Assembly: GCA_016795035.1 (NCBI GenBank)
Contig: JAEUIT010000083.1
Span: 1 to 53,569 of the forward strand
DNA: 53,569 bases
Source of the DNA: Phycisphaerae bacterium
GTDB lineage: Bacteria > Planctomycetota > Phycisphaerae > Phycisphaerales > SM1A02
Reading direction: 5' to 3'
The notes under the pieces are model-generated. The model was not told the DNA's origin, ran no database searches, and saw only the letters and a list, made by a program, of their open reading frames with translations. Below, one piece after another: positions 35,004 through 44,105 of this stretch. Each line of letters opens with the position of its first letter. Position 1 is the stretch's first letter. A program made the position numbers and the translations under genes.

Positions 35004-36734
35004 TTACCAGGGCGTCCAGGCGCTTCCAGGGCCGAGCGTTCCGATCGTCGCGCCCTCGAGCTTCGTGAGTTCATCCATGCGCCAACCGTTGACCTTTCCG
35101 GAGATGTGATTTCGCCAAATCAGGTCGCCGGTTCCGCTTCCGTCGAGATCGACCGTCTCTTCGCAGTGCCACGCGCTCGACACCGAGTTCGCGATGACTC
35201 CGCCATACTCCCGAGCGAGGCCCTCGACGATCCAGCCGTTGACTTGGGAGGTCAGCGCGTTTCGCCAGACGATGTCGTCGTCGCCGTCGGCATCGAGATC
35301 GCACATCGCTTCCACCTGCCATGCGAGGTTCACGAGGCCCACGCCGCCGAACATCTTGGGGATGACGGGAAGCGTTCCGTGCATTGGCCAGACCACGACC
35401 GCGCCGCCGAAGAGGCGCCATAACAAATCGTCGGAGCCGTCCCCGTTGAGATCGCCGCAGCCGAGGAACTCGAATCCGGGCGAGATGCCGACGAGTTCGT
35501 CGTCGACGACCTGTCCGTCCTCGATGAGCCAGACGCGCACCTGTCCGTTGCCGCCGTCCTCATGCCGCCAGACGATGTCCGAGTCGCCGTCGTCGTCCAC
35601 GTCCGCGATCGCAATCACGTCCCACTTCTGCGGACCGGGCACCGGCGGCATGCCTAACTCTTCAACGGAGTCGATCGCACCGTCTTGCATGCGGAGAAGC
35701 CGCAATTCGTGGTACTGATCGCTGATGAAGAAGAGATCCAGGTCGCCGTCGACATCGGCGTCGCCGCGACCGACCGGCTTGAGCACGGGCGGGAGTGGCG
35801 CGAGCTCGTCGTCGAGGCACGTCGCCGATTCGAGCGACATCCCCGTGAGTTGCCACCCGGTGATGTAGCCGCCGGGCGAAAGCCAGACGAGATCCCCGTT
35901 GCCGGCCGGACCCGCAGGCGCGGGCGGCCCCGGTGGGACCGTGACGCCTCCGCCTCCCATCGCGGGCCAGTAGGGCTCGCCCGGGATGTCGAGCGGGAGT
36001 TCGTTTCCCGCAAAGCCGTTGAGCGGAATGTGCATGAAGTGGTTCGAGAACTTCGTCTGCGTGCTGCCCCACGGGATCCATGCCACCCGCCACGCCACGT
36101 CGATCGAGGAGCTCGACGACCAGTACTGGCCGTCGAGGGAGAACCGCGCGACACGCACGCGATAGTCCACGCCCGCCGTGTTCTCGCCTCCGATCGGCGG
36201 CGACGCGTACCACCCCGCGGGTCCGTCGTAGTCGCCGTTGACGAGCATGAGCGCGGGCGCGTCGGGCGTCAGCGCGACGAAGCCGAGCGCGTCGCACTGC
36301 TCGCGACCGATCGTGACGTACGAGTCGATCACGTAGGCATCGGGCCACGGGTCGGCGCAGATGGGCATCAAGGGCTGGCCCAGGAGCGCGCCCACGTTGT
36401 AGAAGCCCACATCCGTCGGCGTGTTGAGCGAGACCCCGGTCTCGAACACCATGAGCAGGCGGTCCGTCTCCTCGGAGAACGAGGCGTACACGTCGACGAC
36501 GTGATACGGCTTGTCGCCGACGGTGATGATCGCGTACTCGTACTGAAGGCCGTCGAACTCGGCACGAGCGTCGCTTCCGATCGAGCTCGCACCGATGGTT
36601 GCGACGAGTGACGCGAGGCCGAGCCGCACGCTCGCCGGGCGGCGAGCTGCGTGGCGAGGCCGCGCAACGATGATGTCAGTCGTGGGCCGATCTGGGCGCA
36701 CCGACATCGCTCGACCTTGAAGAGGTCGATTCAT
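35004..36734 (-). CDS. Secreted VCBS/FG-GAP repeat protein (paralogue 2)
   Basis: A 576-residue protein. The ATG has a near-perfect GGAGGTG seven bases upstream. The signal region is long: a basic, Arg-rich 40-residue stretch before the hydrophobic core (LGLASLVATIGASSIG, then ARAEF). The N-terminal domain (about 60-290) has PYHVVDVYASFSEETDRLL, homologous to paralogues 1, 3 and 4. Six repeats follow; the first has lost its calcium loop (GNGDLVWLSPGGYITGW) while others keep it (DVDDDGDSD, DLNGDGSDD, DLDADGDDD). Pro-rich linker PPGPPAPAGPAG near 285. Function unknown. Confidence 0.87.
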   Translation of the reverse strand: MNRPLQGRAMSVRPDRPTTDIIVARPRHAARRPASVRLGLASLVATIGASSIGSDARAEFDGLQYEYAIITVGDKPYHVVDVYASFSEETDRLLMVFETGVSLNTPTDVGFYNVGALLGQPLMPICADPWPDAYVIDSYVTIGREQCDALGFVALTPDAPALMLVNGDYDGPAGWYASPPIGGENTAGVDYRVRVARFSLDGQYWSSSSSIDVAWRVAWIPWGSTQTKFSNHFMHIPLNGFAGNELPLDIPGEPYWPAMGGGGVTVPPGPPAPAGPAGNGDLVWLSPGGYITGWQLTGMSLESATCLDDELAPLPPVLKPVGRGDADVDGDLDLFFISDQYHELRLLRMQDGAIDSVEELGMPPVPGPQKWDVIAIADVDDDGDSDIVWRHEDGGNGQVRVWLIEDGQVVDDELVGISPGFEFLGCGDLNGDGSDDLLWRLFGGAVVVWPMHGTLPVIPKMFGGVGLVNLAWQVEAMCDLDADGDDDIVWRNALTSQVNGWIVEGLAREYGGVIANSVSSAWHCEETVDLDGSGTGDLIWRNHISGKVNGWRMDELTKLEGATIGTLGPGSAWTPW

Positions 36735-37176
36735 GAGACACCTCCGCGGAGAAGTCCGCGTTGCATGCGCGATCGCGACGGAAAAACTGGAAGCGCGACC
36801 GCTAGGAGCCGAAACGATCCGAAATCAGAAAACTCCCGAAAGGGCGCCTCGCCGTAGAAGAAATGCCCGACACGCCCGGAGGCCGTCGAGAAGTGTGGAC
36901 GCGGTGCTGCCACACGCGCGTCGAGGTGAGGCACGGTGATTCTCACGCGCCCTCTCGCGAGAGCAAGAGAATTCTCGCGGATTCCTTGACAACGCGAAAT
37001 CGCCCGCGGCGAGGCTGCAACGCGGAGTGCCGATCGCATGCATATTCGTCGCGGTATGCGGCTGCAACGTGGACTGTCGGGTGCGCGAAACGCCGCTGGC
37101 GCGTGAAAAAACCGACGTCCGGCAGCAGATCGCGCCGGACGCCGGGGTTCCCGAACTCAACGTTGCAGCAGGGGAA
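36735..37176. other. 442-base non-coding gap with two TGCAACG motifs
   Basis: No convincing gene. It contains the upstream region of VCBS paralogue 2, palindromes CTCTCGCGAGAG and AGAATTCT near 36952-36976, and four motif copies: 36759 (minus), 37016 (plus, TGCAACGCGGAG), 37063 (plus, TGCAACGTGGAC) and 37161 (minus, TGCAACGTTGAG). No terminator with a T-run is visible after the gene ending at 37177; the inverted pair 37063/37161 is too far apart for a compact hairpin. Confidence 0.6.
37014..37075 (+). repeat. Two direct copies of GGCTGCAACGYGGA motif
   Basis: GGCTGCAACGCGGAGTG and GGCTGCAACGTGGACTG lie 47 bases apart in non-coding DNA. They show that the motif recurs outside protein-coding constraint. 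Confidence 0.7.
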
Positions 37177-38793
37177 TCAGCGGAGGATCGCCCAACCGTC
37201 CTTCACGGGCTTGATTGAGCCGCCGGCCTGCTTCACAAGTCCCTGCATGCGCCAGCCGTTCACGTTGTTGAAGAGCGTGTTGCGCCAAAGGACGTCGTCG
37301 TCGCCGTCGTCGTCGAGGTCGACGATGTCCGTCAGCACCCATTGCGTGCCGACCGCCGGCGCCACGAGCCCGCCGGCGACTTTCGTGGCGCCCTCGATGA
37401 GCCAGCCGTTGACGTTGCCGTTGGCGACGTTGTGCCAGAGAAAGTCGGTGTCGCCGTCGCCGTCGAGATCGGGCGCGCCGGCGAATCTCCACGTTGCAGC
37501 AATCGGGCCGGCGCCGGTGAACATCTTGGACGTCGCCGCGTTCAGGCCGTTCCCGAGCCAGGCCACGAGATTGCCGTTCGCGAGACGCCAGAGGATGTCG
37601 CCCTTGCCGTCCTTGTTGAGATCGACGAGCCCGAGGAACTCGAAGCCGGGCGAGTTGCCGATCTGCACGTTGTTCACGCGCGTCAGCCCGTCCATCTCCC
37701 AGACGCGCACGGCGGCGAGTCCGCCGTCGATGCGACGCCAGACGAGGTCATCCTTTCCGTCGCCCGTCATGTCGAACTGTCCGAGCAACGCCCAGTCGTT
37801 GACCGGGAGCGCGGGCGTGCCGATCGATGCGGTCGTCGTGATCACGCCGTCCTGGACGATGCAGCCGATGACGTTCTGCGTCGTGGGATTGCGCCAAAGA
37901 ATGTCTTGGTCGCCGTCGCCGTCGAGGTCCGGCGAGCCGGCCGGAAGGGTGCCCACGGGCTGCGTGGTCGAGAGGATCTCGGCGTCGACGAACGACAATC
38001 CGTCGACGTTCCATCCGACGATCCAGCCGCCCGGCGCGGTCCACAGCACTGACTTGCCGAGAAGCGTGCCGATCGGCGCGGGCGGATCCGAGCCTTGCGG
38101 AACTGAGGGCGGATTGCCGCCGGCGCCTTCGAAGGTGTAGTCCTCGCCCGGCTCGTCGATGGGCGGATCGCCGATGACGTCGGTGAACCAGAACGTGCCC
38201 GAGGGCTGGGCAAACTGTGCGGGCTCGCCGAACGCCTGCACCCAGCCGATCTTCCACGCGCACGACACATGGGCCCCGGCCGTGTAGTTGGCCTCGTCCA
38301 CGACGAAGCGCGCGATGCGCACGCGGAGATCCGGTCCGGCGGTCTGGATGCCGTCGAGCGGCGGGGCGTGGAACCAGCCGCCCGCGGTCGTGATGTTCGA
38401 GTTGGTGACGAAGATGTCGGTCGGACAGCTCGGGTCGAACCCGAAGTACACGGCCGACTCGGACTGCGCGCCGCCGATGCAGATGTAGGTGTCGATCGTG
38501 CCAAGCTCCTCGTCGGTGAAGAAGAAGGGCTTCGACGAGATCTCCCCGTTGGCGAGCGTTTCGTGATGGAACTTCGCCCCGTTCACGGGATAGAGCGTGA
38601 CGTTCGTATTGAAGACGTTCAGGAGTCGTTGCGCCGGCGTGTTGAACTTCGCGAACACGTCGATCCCGCGATAGATCTGGCCGTTGTACTCAACCGCCCA
38701 CGCCTCTCCGGTCAGGGTGGGTGGGGCCGCGAGCGTCGAGCCTGCGAGGGCGACAGCGGTGGCGATCGAAAGTCCGAGCGTCGTTCGGGTCAC
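37177..38793 (-). CDS. Secreted VCBS/FG-GAP repeat protein (paralogue 3)
   Basis: A 538-residue exported protein, the same length as its neighbour paralogue 4 and clearly a recent duplicate of it. The start is GTG (VTRTTLGLSIATAVALAGS), with AAGGAG eight bases upstream; a longer frame upstream lacks a ribosome-binding site. Signal peptide about 1-23 ending LAAPP. The N-terminal domain has YRGIDVFAKFNTPAQRLLN near 40. Six repeats follow (DLDGDGDQD, DMTGDGKDD, DLNKDGKGD, DLDGDGDTD, DLDDDGDDD). Ends at the last repeat with no anchor. Function unknown. Confidence 0.88.
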   Translation of the reverse strand: MTRTTLGLSIATAVALAGSTLAAPPTLTGEAWAVEYNGQIYRGIDVFAKFNTPAQRLLNVFNTNVTLYPVNGAKFHHETLANGEISSKPFFFTDEELGTIDTYICIGGAQSESAVYFGFDPSCPTDIFVTNSNITTAGGWFHAPPLDGIQTAGPDLRVRIARFVVDEANYTAGAHVSCAWKIGWVQAFGEPAQFAQPSGTFWFTDVIGDPPIDEPGEDYTFEGAGGNPPSVPQGSDPPAPIGTLLGKSVLWTAPGGWIVGWNVDGLSFVDAEILSTTQPVGTLPAGSPDLDGDGDQDILWRNPTTQNVIGCIVQDGVITTTASIGTPALPVNDWALLGQFDMTGDGKDDLVWRRIDGGLAAVRVWEMDGLTRVNNVQIGNSPGFEFLGLVDLNKDGKGDILWRLANGNLVAWLGNGLNAATSKMFTGAGPIAATWRFAGAPDLDGDGDTDFLWHNVANGNVNGWLIEGATKVAGGLVAPAVGTQWVLTDIVDLDDDGDDDVLWRNTLFNNVNGWRMQGLVKQAGGSIKPVKDGWAILR

Positions 38794-38929
38794 GCGAAAC
38801 TCCTTCTGGCGTCGCGAGGTGAGCGAGTCCAAGCCACTCGTCGGCGGAATCGCCGTCAAGCCTCCGATCGATCGGTCGCGACGCATCGGCATAGGTGCTA
38901 CGCAGGTCATCGGTGTCGTTGCGCACAAA

Positions 38930-38963
38930 AAGCAAAAAGCCCGGCCGTCGCCCGGCCGGGCCT
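38930..38963 (-). terminator. Rho-independent terminator after VCBS paralogue 4
   Basis: On the minus strand AGGCCCGGCC - GGGCGAC - GGCCGGGC is followed by TTTTTGCTTTTTG: an 8-bp GC stem, 7-base loop and T-run. It lies 36 bases past the stop of the gene at 39000-40616. Confidence 0.88.
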
Positions 38964-38999
38964 GACGCGTGCACGCGCCGTGTCGTCGGATTGACCCGG

Positions 39000-40616
39000 T
39001 CAGCGCATGATCGCCCAGCCGTCCGAGACCGGCTTGATCGCGGCGCCGGCCTGCTTCACGAGGCCCTGCATGCGCCACCCGTTGACGCTGTTGAACAGGG
39101 TGTTTCGCCAGATGACGTCGTCATCGCCGTCGGCGTCGAGATCGACGATGTCCGTCAGCGTCCATTGCGGGCCGACGGCGGGGGCGACGAGGCCGCCGCT
39201 GACCTTTGCCGTGCCTTGGATGATCCAGCCGTTCACGTTTCCGTTCGCCAGGTTGTGCCAGAGGAAGTCGGTGTCGCCGTCGCCATCGAGGTCGGGGGCA
39301 CCGAGGAACTTCCACGTGGGGGCGATCGGGCCGGCGCCGGTGAACATCTTCGTCGTCGGAGCGCCGAGGCCGTTGCCAAGCCACGCCATGACGCTGCCGT
39401 TCGCAAGGCGCCATAGGACGTCGCCCTTGCCGTCGGTGTTGAGGTCGACGAGGCCGAGGAACTCGAACCCCGGCGAGACGCCGATCTGCACGTTGGCCTC
39501 GCGGGTGAGACCGTTCATTTGCCACACGCGCACCGAGCCGAGGCCGCCGTCGATGTTGCGCCAGACCATGTCCTGACGACCGTCGCCAGTCATGTCGATC
39601 TGCCCGAGCAACTCCCAGTCGTTGACGGGTGTTTGCGGTGTGCCGATCGAGGCGGTCGTGAGCACGACGCCGTCCTGCACGATGCAGCCGATCACGTTCT
39701 GCGTCGTGGGGTTGCGCCAGAGGAGATCTTGGTCGCCGTCGCCGTCGAGATCGGGCGCGCCGGCTGCAACGGTGTTGAGCGGCTGTGTCGCCGTGAGCGA
39801 TTCCGCGTTGACGTACGTCAGGCCGTTCACTTCCCAGCCGACGACCCACCCGCCCGGCGTCGTCCAGATGATCGACTTGTTGAGCAGCGAGCCGAAGGGT
39901 TCGGGCGCCGGCGGCAGCGACGGTCCTTGCGACGGCGGACATCCACCGGCGGCGTCGAACCAGAAGTCTTGGCCCGGCTCGTCGACCGGGGGCGTGTCGA
40001 TCGCGTCGGTGAACCAGAACGTGCCCGAGGGCGTCACGAACTGCGCCGGCGAGCCGAACGCTTCGACCCAGCCCAGTTTCCACGAGCAGTCGACGTGCGC
40101 GCCGCCCACATAGTCCGCATGGTCGAGCACGTAGCGGGCGATGCGCACGCGAAGGTCGTCGCCCGCGGTTTGGATGCCGTCCGTGGGCGGCACGTTGAAC
40201 CATCCGCCCGCGGTGGTGATCGACGCGCTCGTGACGAAGATGTCGTGCGGGCACGAGGGGTCGAACGAGAAGAAGGGTTGGTCCTCCTGCTGCGAGCCAC
40301 CGATGCACACGTAGGTGTCGGTGACCGCTTCCTCGTCGTCCTCGAAGAGCCCGGGCTCGGAGGTGAGCTCGCCGTTCGAGTGGGGAACGTGGCGGAAGTT
40401 GGCGCCGGCGACCGCGCTCAGCTGCACGTTGGTGTTGAAGACGTTGAGCAGTCGCTGGTTCGGCGACGTGAACTTCGCGAACACGTCGATGCCGTGATAG
40501 ACCTGGCCGTTGTATTCGATGGCCCACGACACGCCTTCCAACGTAGGCGGCGCCGCGAAGGCTCCGGCGACCCCCCAACCGAGGACCAATGACAACGCGA
40601 GCACGCTCCGAGGCAT
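39000..40616 (-). CDS. Secreted VCBS/FG-GAP repeat protein (paralogue 4)
   Basis: A 538-residue exported protein, aligned end to end with paralogue 3 (for example YHGIDVFAKFTSPNQRLLN against YRGIDVFAKFNTPAQRLLN, and NVIGCIVQDG present in both). Signal peptide about 1-22 ending AFAAPP. The N-terminal half contains a few Cys residues (DTYVCIGGSQ, SFDPSCPHDIFV) conserved in the pair. Six repeats with calcium loops (DLDGDGDQD, DMTGDGRQD, DLNTDGKGD, DLDGDGDTD, DLDADGDDD). ATG with AAGGAG upstream; its own terminator follows. Function unknown. Confidence 0.88.
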   Translation of the reverse strand: MPRSVLALSLVLGWGVAGAFAAPPTLEGVSWAIEYNGQVYHGIDVFAKFTSPNQRLLNVFNTNVQLSAVAGANFRHVPHSNGELTSEPGLFEDDEEAVTDTYVCIGGSQQEDQPFFSFDPSCPHDIFVTSASITTAGGWFNVPPTDGIQTAGDDLRVRIARYVLDHADYVGGAHVDCSWKLGWVEAFGSPAQFVTPSGTFWFTDAIDTPPVDEPGQDFWFDAAGGCPPSQGPSLPPAPEPFGSLLNKSIIWTTPGGWVVGWEVNGLTYVNAESLTATQPLNTVAAGAPDLDGDGDQDLLWRNPTTQNVIGCIVQDGVVLTTASIGTPQTPVNDWELLGQIDMTGDGRQDMVWRNIDGGLGSVRVWQMNGLTREANVQIGVSPGFEFLGLVDLNTDGKGDVLWRLANGSVMAWLGNGLGAPTTKMFTGAGPIAPTWKFLGAPDLDGDGDTDFLWHNLANGNVNGWIIQGTAKVSGGLVAPAVGPQWTLTDIVDLDADGDDDVIWRNTLFNSVNGWRMQGLVKQAGAAIKPVSDGWAIMR

Positions 40617-40761
40617 GTGACTCTCCTTCGTGCGCCGTTCCCGAGAAGTGAGTGACCGCGCAGGCCGCGACCGACGGGCCGCAAGCAGGCGGGAGGAAAC
40701 GACGAGTTCCGGAGGTGCTACGGAGCGGTGGTGTGCGGTTGCGCGGAAATCCCGCGATCGA

Positions 40762-42294
40762 TCACCGATTGATCAGCGACCAGCCCGGGCCGGGTGTCGG
40801 GGCGATGGTTCCGCCCGAGACCTTCACGATGCCGTTCATCAGCCAGCCGTTGACCTTGTCGGCGACGGTGTTCGTCCAGATCACGTCGGCCCGGCCGTCG
40901 CCGGAGATGTCGGCGCTTGCCCGCAGCGTCCAGTCGAGCGAGATGGGCGCGGAGACGCCGCCGCTCGTCTTGTACAGGTTGTTCATGATCCAGGAGTTCA
41001 CGATGCCGGTCGTCGAGTTCCGCCAGATCACGTCGGCACGGCCATCGGCGTTGAGATCGCCCACCGAGCCGACCTTCCACTGCGTGCTGATCGCGTTCAC
41101 GCCGCCGACCGCGGCGGCCTCGATGAGCGAGAAGCCGTTGAGAAGCCATCCGAAGACGACGTTGGTCGAGGCCTGGCGCCAGAGGAGGTCGTAGCGGCCG
41201 TCGCCGTTGAAGTCGCCGCAGCCGAGGTACTCCGCTCCGTTGGGATTGCCGACGAGCTGTCCGTCGACGCGCACGTTGCCGTTCATCTTCCACATCGTGA
41301 CGTCGCCGTTGACGGTGCTGCGGAACACGATGTCGGCCTTCTTGTCGCCGTCGAAGTCACCGACCGCGATCACCGCGAACGTGTTCGCGACTGCCGTGGC
41401 ATTCAGGACTTGCGAGGTCGTTGAGACCGTCGAGCCGCTCATCAGCCAGACGTGGAAGAAGCCGGTGTTCGAGTCGCGCCAGATGATGTCGGTGTCGCCG
41501 TCGCCGTCGAGGTCGCCGCATCCCTTGGGTTCCCACGTCGTCGGCGCGTTGATGCTGGTCGGCGCCGCAGACTTCGTGAGACCGTTCATCGTCCAGATCT
41601 CGACCTGTCCGGTTCCGGCCTTGTGCCAGATGAGGTCGCCGGTCGCATCACTGTTGATCTGGTCGCGGACGTAGAGGTTCGCGTTCACGGGCGCGCTGTA
41701 CTGCACGTGATCGAGCTCAAGTCCGCCGACCAACGACTGCACGCGCAGGAACTTGATGCCGGCGACCCAGTCCACGCCAATGAAGCGATCTTCGGCGGTG
41801 CCGCCGGCGCCGTTGCCGTCGCCGAGACCGGCGTAGACCTGCTGCACGGCGATCCCTTGCGGGTTCCATGCCGTGATCAGGATCTGGTTGTTGGGGAGAC
41901 CGTCCGTCCACACGAAGCCGACCTTGGTCGGATAGTTGCCGAGGACGGTGTTGTCGAACTGGAAGGTGATCGTGCCGGTCGGCGAGAGCGGGGCGAGCGA
42001 TCGGCCGCCGTTGCCGTTGCCGTTGAGCGTGTAGTCGTCGATGTCGACGGAGTCCGTGCCCGAGCCCGGGGCATTGAGGAAGACGGTCGTCTCGATGATC
42101 GAGAGGCCGGGCACATTCAGAAGGCCGTCCTCGAAGTCCTCGAGGTAGTAGTTGCGCCCCACCGTCTGCGACGCGAAGTACGGGCTATTGAGGCTCGACG
42201 TGTACGCCGTGGCCGGTGCCCACACTTGCGCGAAGGCCGGGGCTGCGAGGAAGAGGCCACTGACGATCGCCGCGAGGCGACGAAGAACGGTCAT
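40762..42294 (-). CDS. Secreted VCBS/FG-GAP repeat protein (paralogue 5)
   Basis: A 510-residue protein with signal peptide about 1-22 (SGLFLAAPAFAQ). Its N-terminal domain (about 23-205) differs from paralogues 1-4: NYYLEDFEDGLLNVPGLSI near 48, DSVDIDDYTLNGNGNGGRSL near 80 and LELDHVQYSAP near 193, a beta-sandwich-like pattern shared only with paralogue 6. Six repeats follow (DLDGDGDTD, DFDGDKKAD, DFNGDGRYD, DLNADGRAD, DISGDGRAD). GGGAG lies upstream of the ATG. No terminator is evident in the 145 bases before the next stop-side gene. Confidence 0.87.
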   Translation of the reverse strand: MTVLRRLAAIVSGLFLAAPAFAQVWAPATAYTSSLNSPYFASQTVGRNYYLEDFEDGLLNVPGLSIIETTVFLNAPGSGTDSVDIDDYTLNGNGNGGRSLAPLSPTGTITFQFDNTVLGNYPTKVGFVWTDGLPNNQILITAWNPQGIAVQQVYAGLGDGNGAGGTAEDRFIGVDWVAGIKFLRVQSLVGGLELDHVQYSAPVNANLYVRDQINSDATGDLIWHKAGTGQVEIWTMNGLTKSAAPTSINAPTTWEPKGCGDLDGDGDTDIIWRDSNTGFFHVWLMSGSTVSTTSQVLNATAVANTFAVIAVGDFDGDKKADIVFRSTVNGDVTMWKMNGNVRVDGQLVGNPNGAEYLGCGDFNGDGRYDLLWRQASTNVVFGWLLNGFSLIEAAAVGGVNAISTQWKVGSVGDLNADGRADVIWRNSTTGIVNSWIMNNLYKTSGGVSAPISLDWTLRASADISGDGRADVIWTNTVADKVNGWLMNGIVKVSGGTIAPTPGPGWSLINR

Positions 42295-42355
42295 TCAATT
42301 CTCCCGGTAATGGAAAGGCGCTCGTTGGCGAGCTCTCCCCCATGAATGTGCGGAG

Positions 42356-42361
42356 CGTATA
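42356..42361 (-). promoter_or_regulatory. -10-like TATACG upstream of VCBS paralogue 5
   Basis: On the minus strand GTGCGTATACGCTCCGC contains a TATACG hexamer 61 bases before the ATG. The flanks resemble the CCGTATACTCCGC box before the first plus-strand GT2. Unlike the glycan genes, this transcript would carry a leader with a ribosome-binding site. Confidence 0.3.
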
Positions 42362-42464
42362 CGCACCGCAGCATGCAGAGGCTGCCGCGAGTCGAACTCT
42401 TCGGGAGAGGTCACCGTGACCCTCGCAACTCCCGAGAAACGCGAGTGCGGGGCGCACGCGCACG

Positions 42465-42493
42465 AAAAAAGGCCCCGCCGGAGCGGGGCCTTT
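42465..42493 (-). terminator. Rho-independent terminator after VCBS paralogue 6
   Basis: On the minus strand AAAGGCCCCG - CTCCGG - CGGGGCC is followed by TTTTTT. It forms an 8-bp GC stem with a classic T-run, 46 bases beyond the stop of the gene at 42540-44105. Confidence 0.92.
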
Positions 42494-42539
42494 GTCGAGT
42501 CGGTGCGATCCGTGACGCGTGCGCGTCGGTTGTCGCGGG

Positions 42540-44105
42540 TTACCTGTTGATGATCGTGTACGTCGGAGACGTGAGCGTCGTGATCGGGCCGCCGGCGGCC
42601 TTCACGATGCCGTCCATGATCCAGCCGTTGACGGCGTTCGTGTTGCCGTTCGACCAGATGAGGTCGTCCTTGCCGTCGCCGTCGATGTCAGCGCTCGCGC
42701 GGAGCGTCCACTGGAGACCGATCGGGCTCGAGAGACCGCCGGTGCGGCGATAGAGGCCTTCGAGGAGCCACACGTTCGCGTTGCCGGTCGTCGTGTTGCG
42801 CCACGAGATGTCCGCACGGCCGTCGCCGTTGAAGTCGCCGACGGCACCGGGGATCCACTGCGAGCCGACGCCGTTCGAGTTGCCGACGTCCGCGGCCATG
42901 AAGACCGTGCGGCCGTTGAGGAGCCAACCGACGACCTTGTTCGACGCGTTGCGCCAGAGGAGGTCGTAGCGGCCGTCGCCGTTGAAGTCGCCGGCGCCGA
43001 CGAAGTTGAGACCGACCGAGCTGAGGTTCGCCGCGTTCGCGTCGACGACGTTTCCGCCCGACGTGCGAACCTTGCCGTCCATGTACCAGATGTTGAGGAG
43101 GTTGGTCGACGAGTTGCGGAAGATGAGATCCGCCTTGCGATCACCGTTGGTGTCGCCGACGCCGACGCATGTCCACGTTGCAGCCAGCGAGGCCGGACCG
43201 ACCACCTGCGCGCTCTCCTGCACGGTCTGGCCGTTCATGATCCAGACGTGGAAGAGGTTGGTGCCGGTGTCGCGCCAGATGACGTCGGCGTCGCCGTCGT
43301 CGTCGAGGTCGCCGATCCCCTGTGCGACCCAGTTCGCGCTCGCGGTCTGATTCGCAAGACCGCCCGCGCGGCTGAGGCCGTTCATGATCCACACGTCGAC
43401 GTTGCCGTTCGCCGGGTCATGCCAGACGAGGTCGGACTTCACGTCGCCGTTCATGCGGTCGCGGATGTAGCGCTCGCCAGCGACCGGCGCGCTGTATTGC
43501 ACGTGGTCGATTTCGACCGTCGCGCCCGAGCCGGCGACCTGGATCTGTGCGATGCCTTCCGCGAACTCGATGCCGATGAAGCGGTCTTCGCTCGTGCCGC
43601 CGTTGCTGTCGGCGTCGCCGAGGTTGGTGAACGTCTGGAAGCCGACGTTTCCGTTGCCGCCGATGACGGTGAGCGTCACCGACGAGTTCTGGGCGCCGTC
43701 CGTCCAGACGAGGCCGACCTTCGTCGGGAAGCCGCCCAGGATGCCTGCATTGAACTGGAGGTTGAGCGTGCCGATCGTCGTGTTCGCGAGCGATCGACCG
43801 CCCGTGCCGAGACCGTTCAGCAGCGCGTCATCGATGTCGACGGAGTCGGTGGTTGCGCCCGGCGCCAAGATGACGGCAGACGGATCCGAGACCGTGAGGC
43901 CCGGCGCCGTGATGACGCCACGCTCGAAGTCTTCGAGGTAGTAGTCCTGGCCGACCTTCTGGGTGGCGAAGAACAGGCTGTTCGTGATGTTGGTGTATGC
44001 GACCGGACCGCTGAAGACGGGTGCCTGCGCGGACGCAGGAGCCGTAAACATGGCCGACACGAGGAGCGCGGACGTAACCGCGCCGGCAGACTTCAGTAAC
44101 GACAT
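42540..44105 (-). CDS. Secreted VCBS/FG-GAP repeat protein (paralogue 6)
   Basis: A 521-residue protein starting MSLLKSAGAV; a TTG two codons upstream is less likely because CGGAG is better spaced to the ATG. Signal peptide about 1-26 (AMFTAPASAQ). The N-terminal domain is homologous to that of paralogue 5 (DYYLEDFERGVITAPGLTV, EIDHVQYSAP). Six repeats follow (DLDDDGDAD, DTNGDRKAD, DFNGDGRYD, DFNGDGRAD, DIDGDGKDD). It is the most upstream gene of the array and has its own terminator, so it is probably a single-gene unit. Function unknown. Confidence 0.88.
   Translation of the reverse strand: MSLLKSAGAVTSALLVSAMFTAPASAQAPVFSGPVAYTNITNSLFFATQKVGQDYYLEDFERGVITAPGLTVSDPSAVILAPGATTDSVDIDDALLNGLGTGGRSLANTTIGTLNLQFNAGILGGFPTKVGLVWTDGAQNSSVTLTVIGGNGNVGFQTFTNLGDADSNGGTSEDRFIGIEFAEGIAQIQVAGSGATVEIDHVQYSAPVAGERYIRDRMNGDVKSDLVWHDPANGNVDVWIMNGLSRAGGLANQTASANWVAQGIGDLDDDGDADVIWRDTGTNLFHVWIMNGQTVQESAQVVGPASLAATWTCVGVGDTNGDRKADLIFRNSSTNLLNIWYMDGKVRTSGGNVVDANAANLSSVGLNFVGAGDFNGDGRYDLLWRNASNKVVGWLLNGRTVFMAADVGNSNGVGSQWIPGAVGDFNGDGRADISWRNTTTGNANVWLLEGLYRRTGGLSSPIGLQWTLRASADIDGDGKDDLIWSNGNTNAVNGWIMDGIVKAAGGPITTLTSPTYTIINR

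Noticed and set aside
36986..36991. TTGACA -35 box in the gap before 37177
   Set aside because: It is on the plus strand with no -10 box at 16-18 bases and no plus-strand gene downstream.
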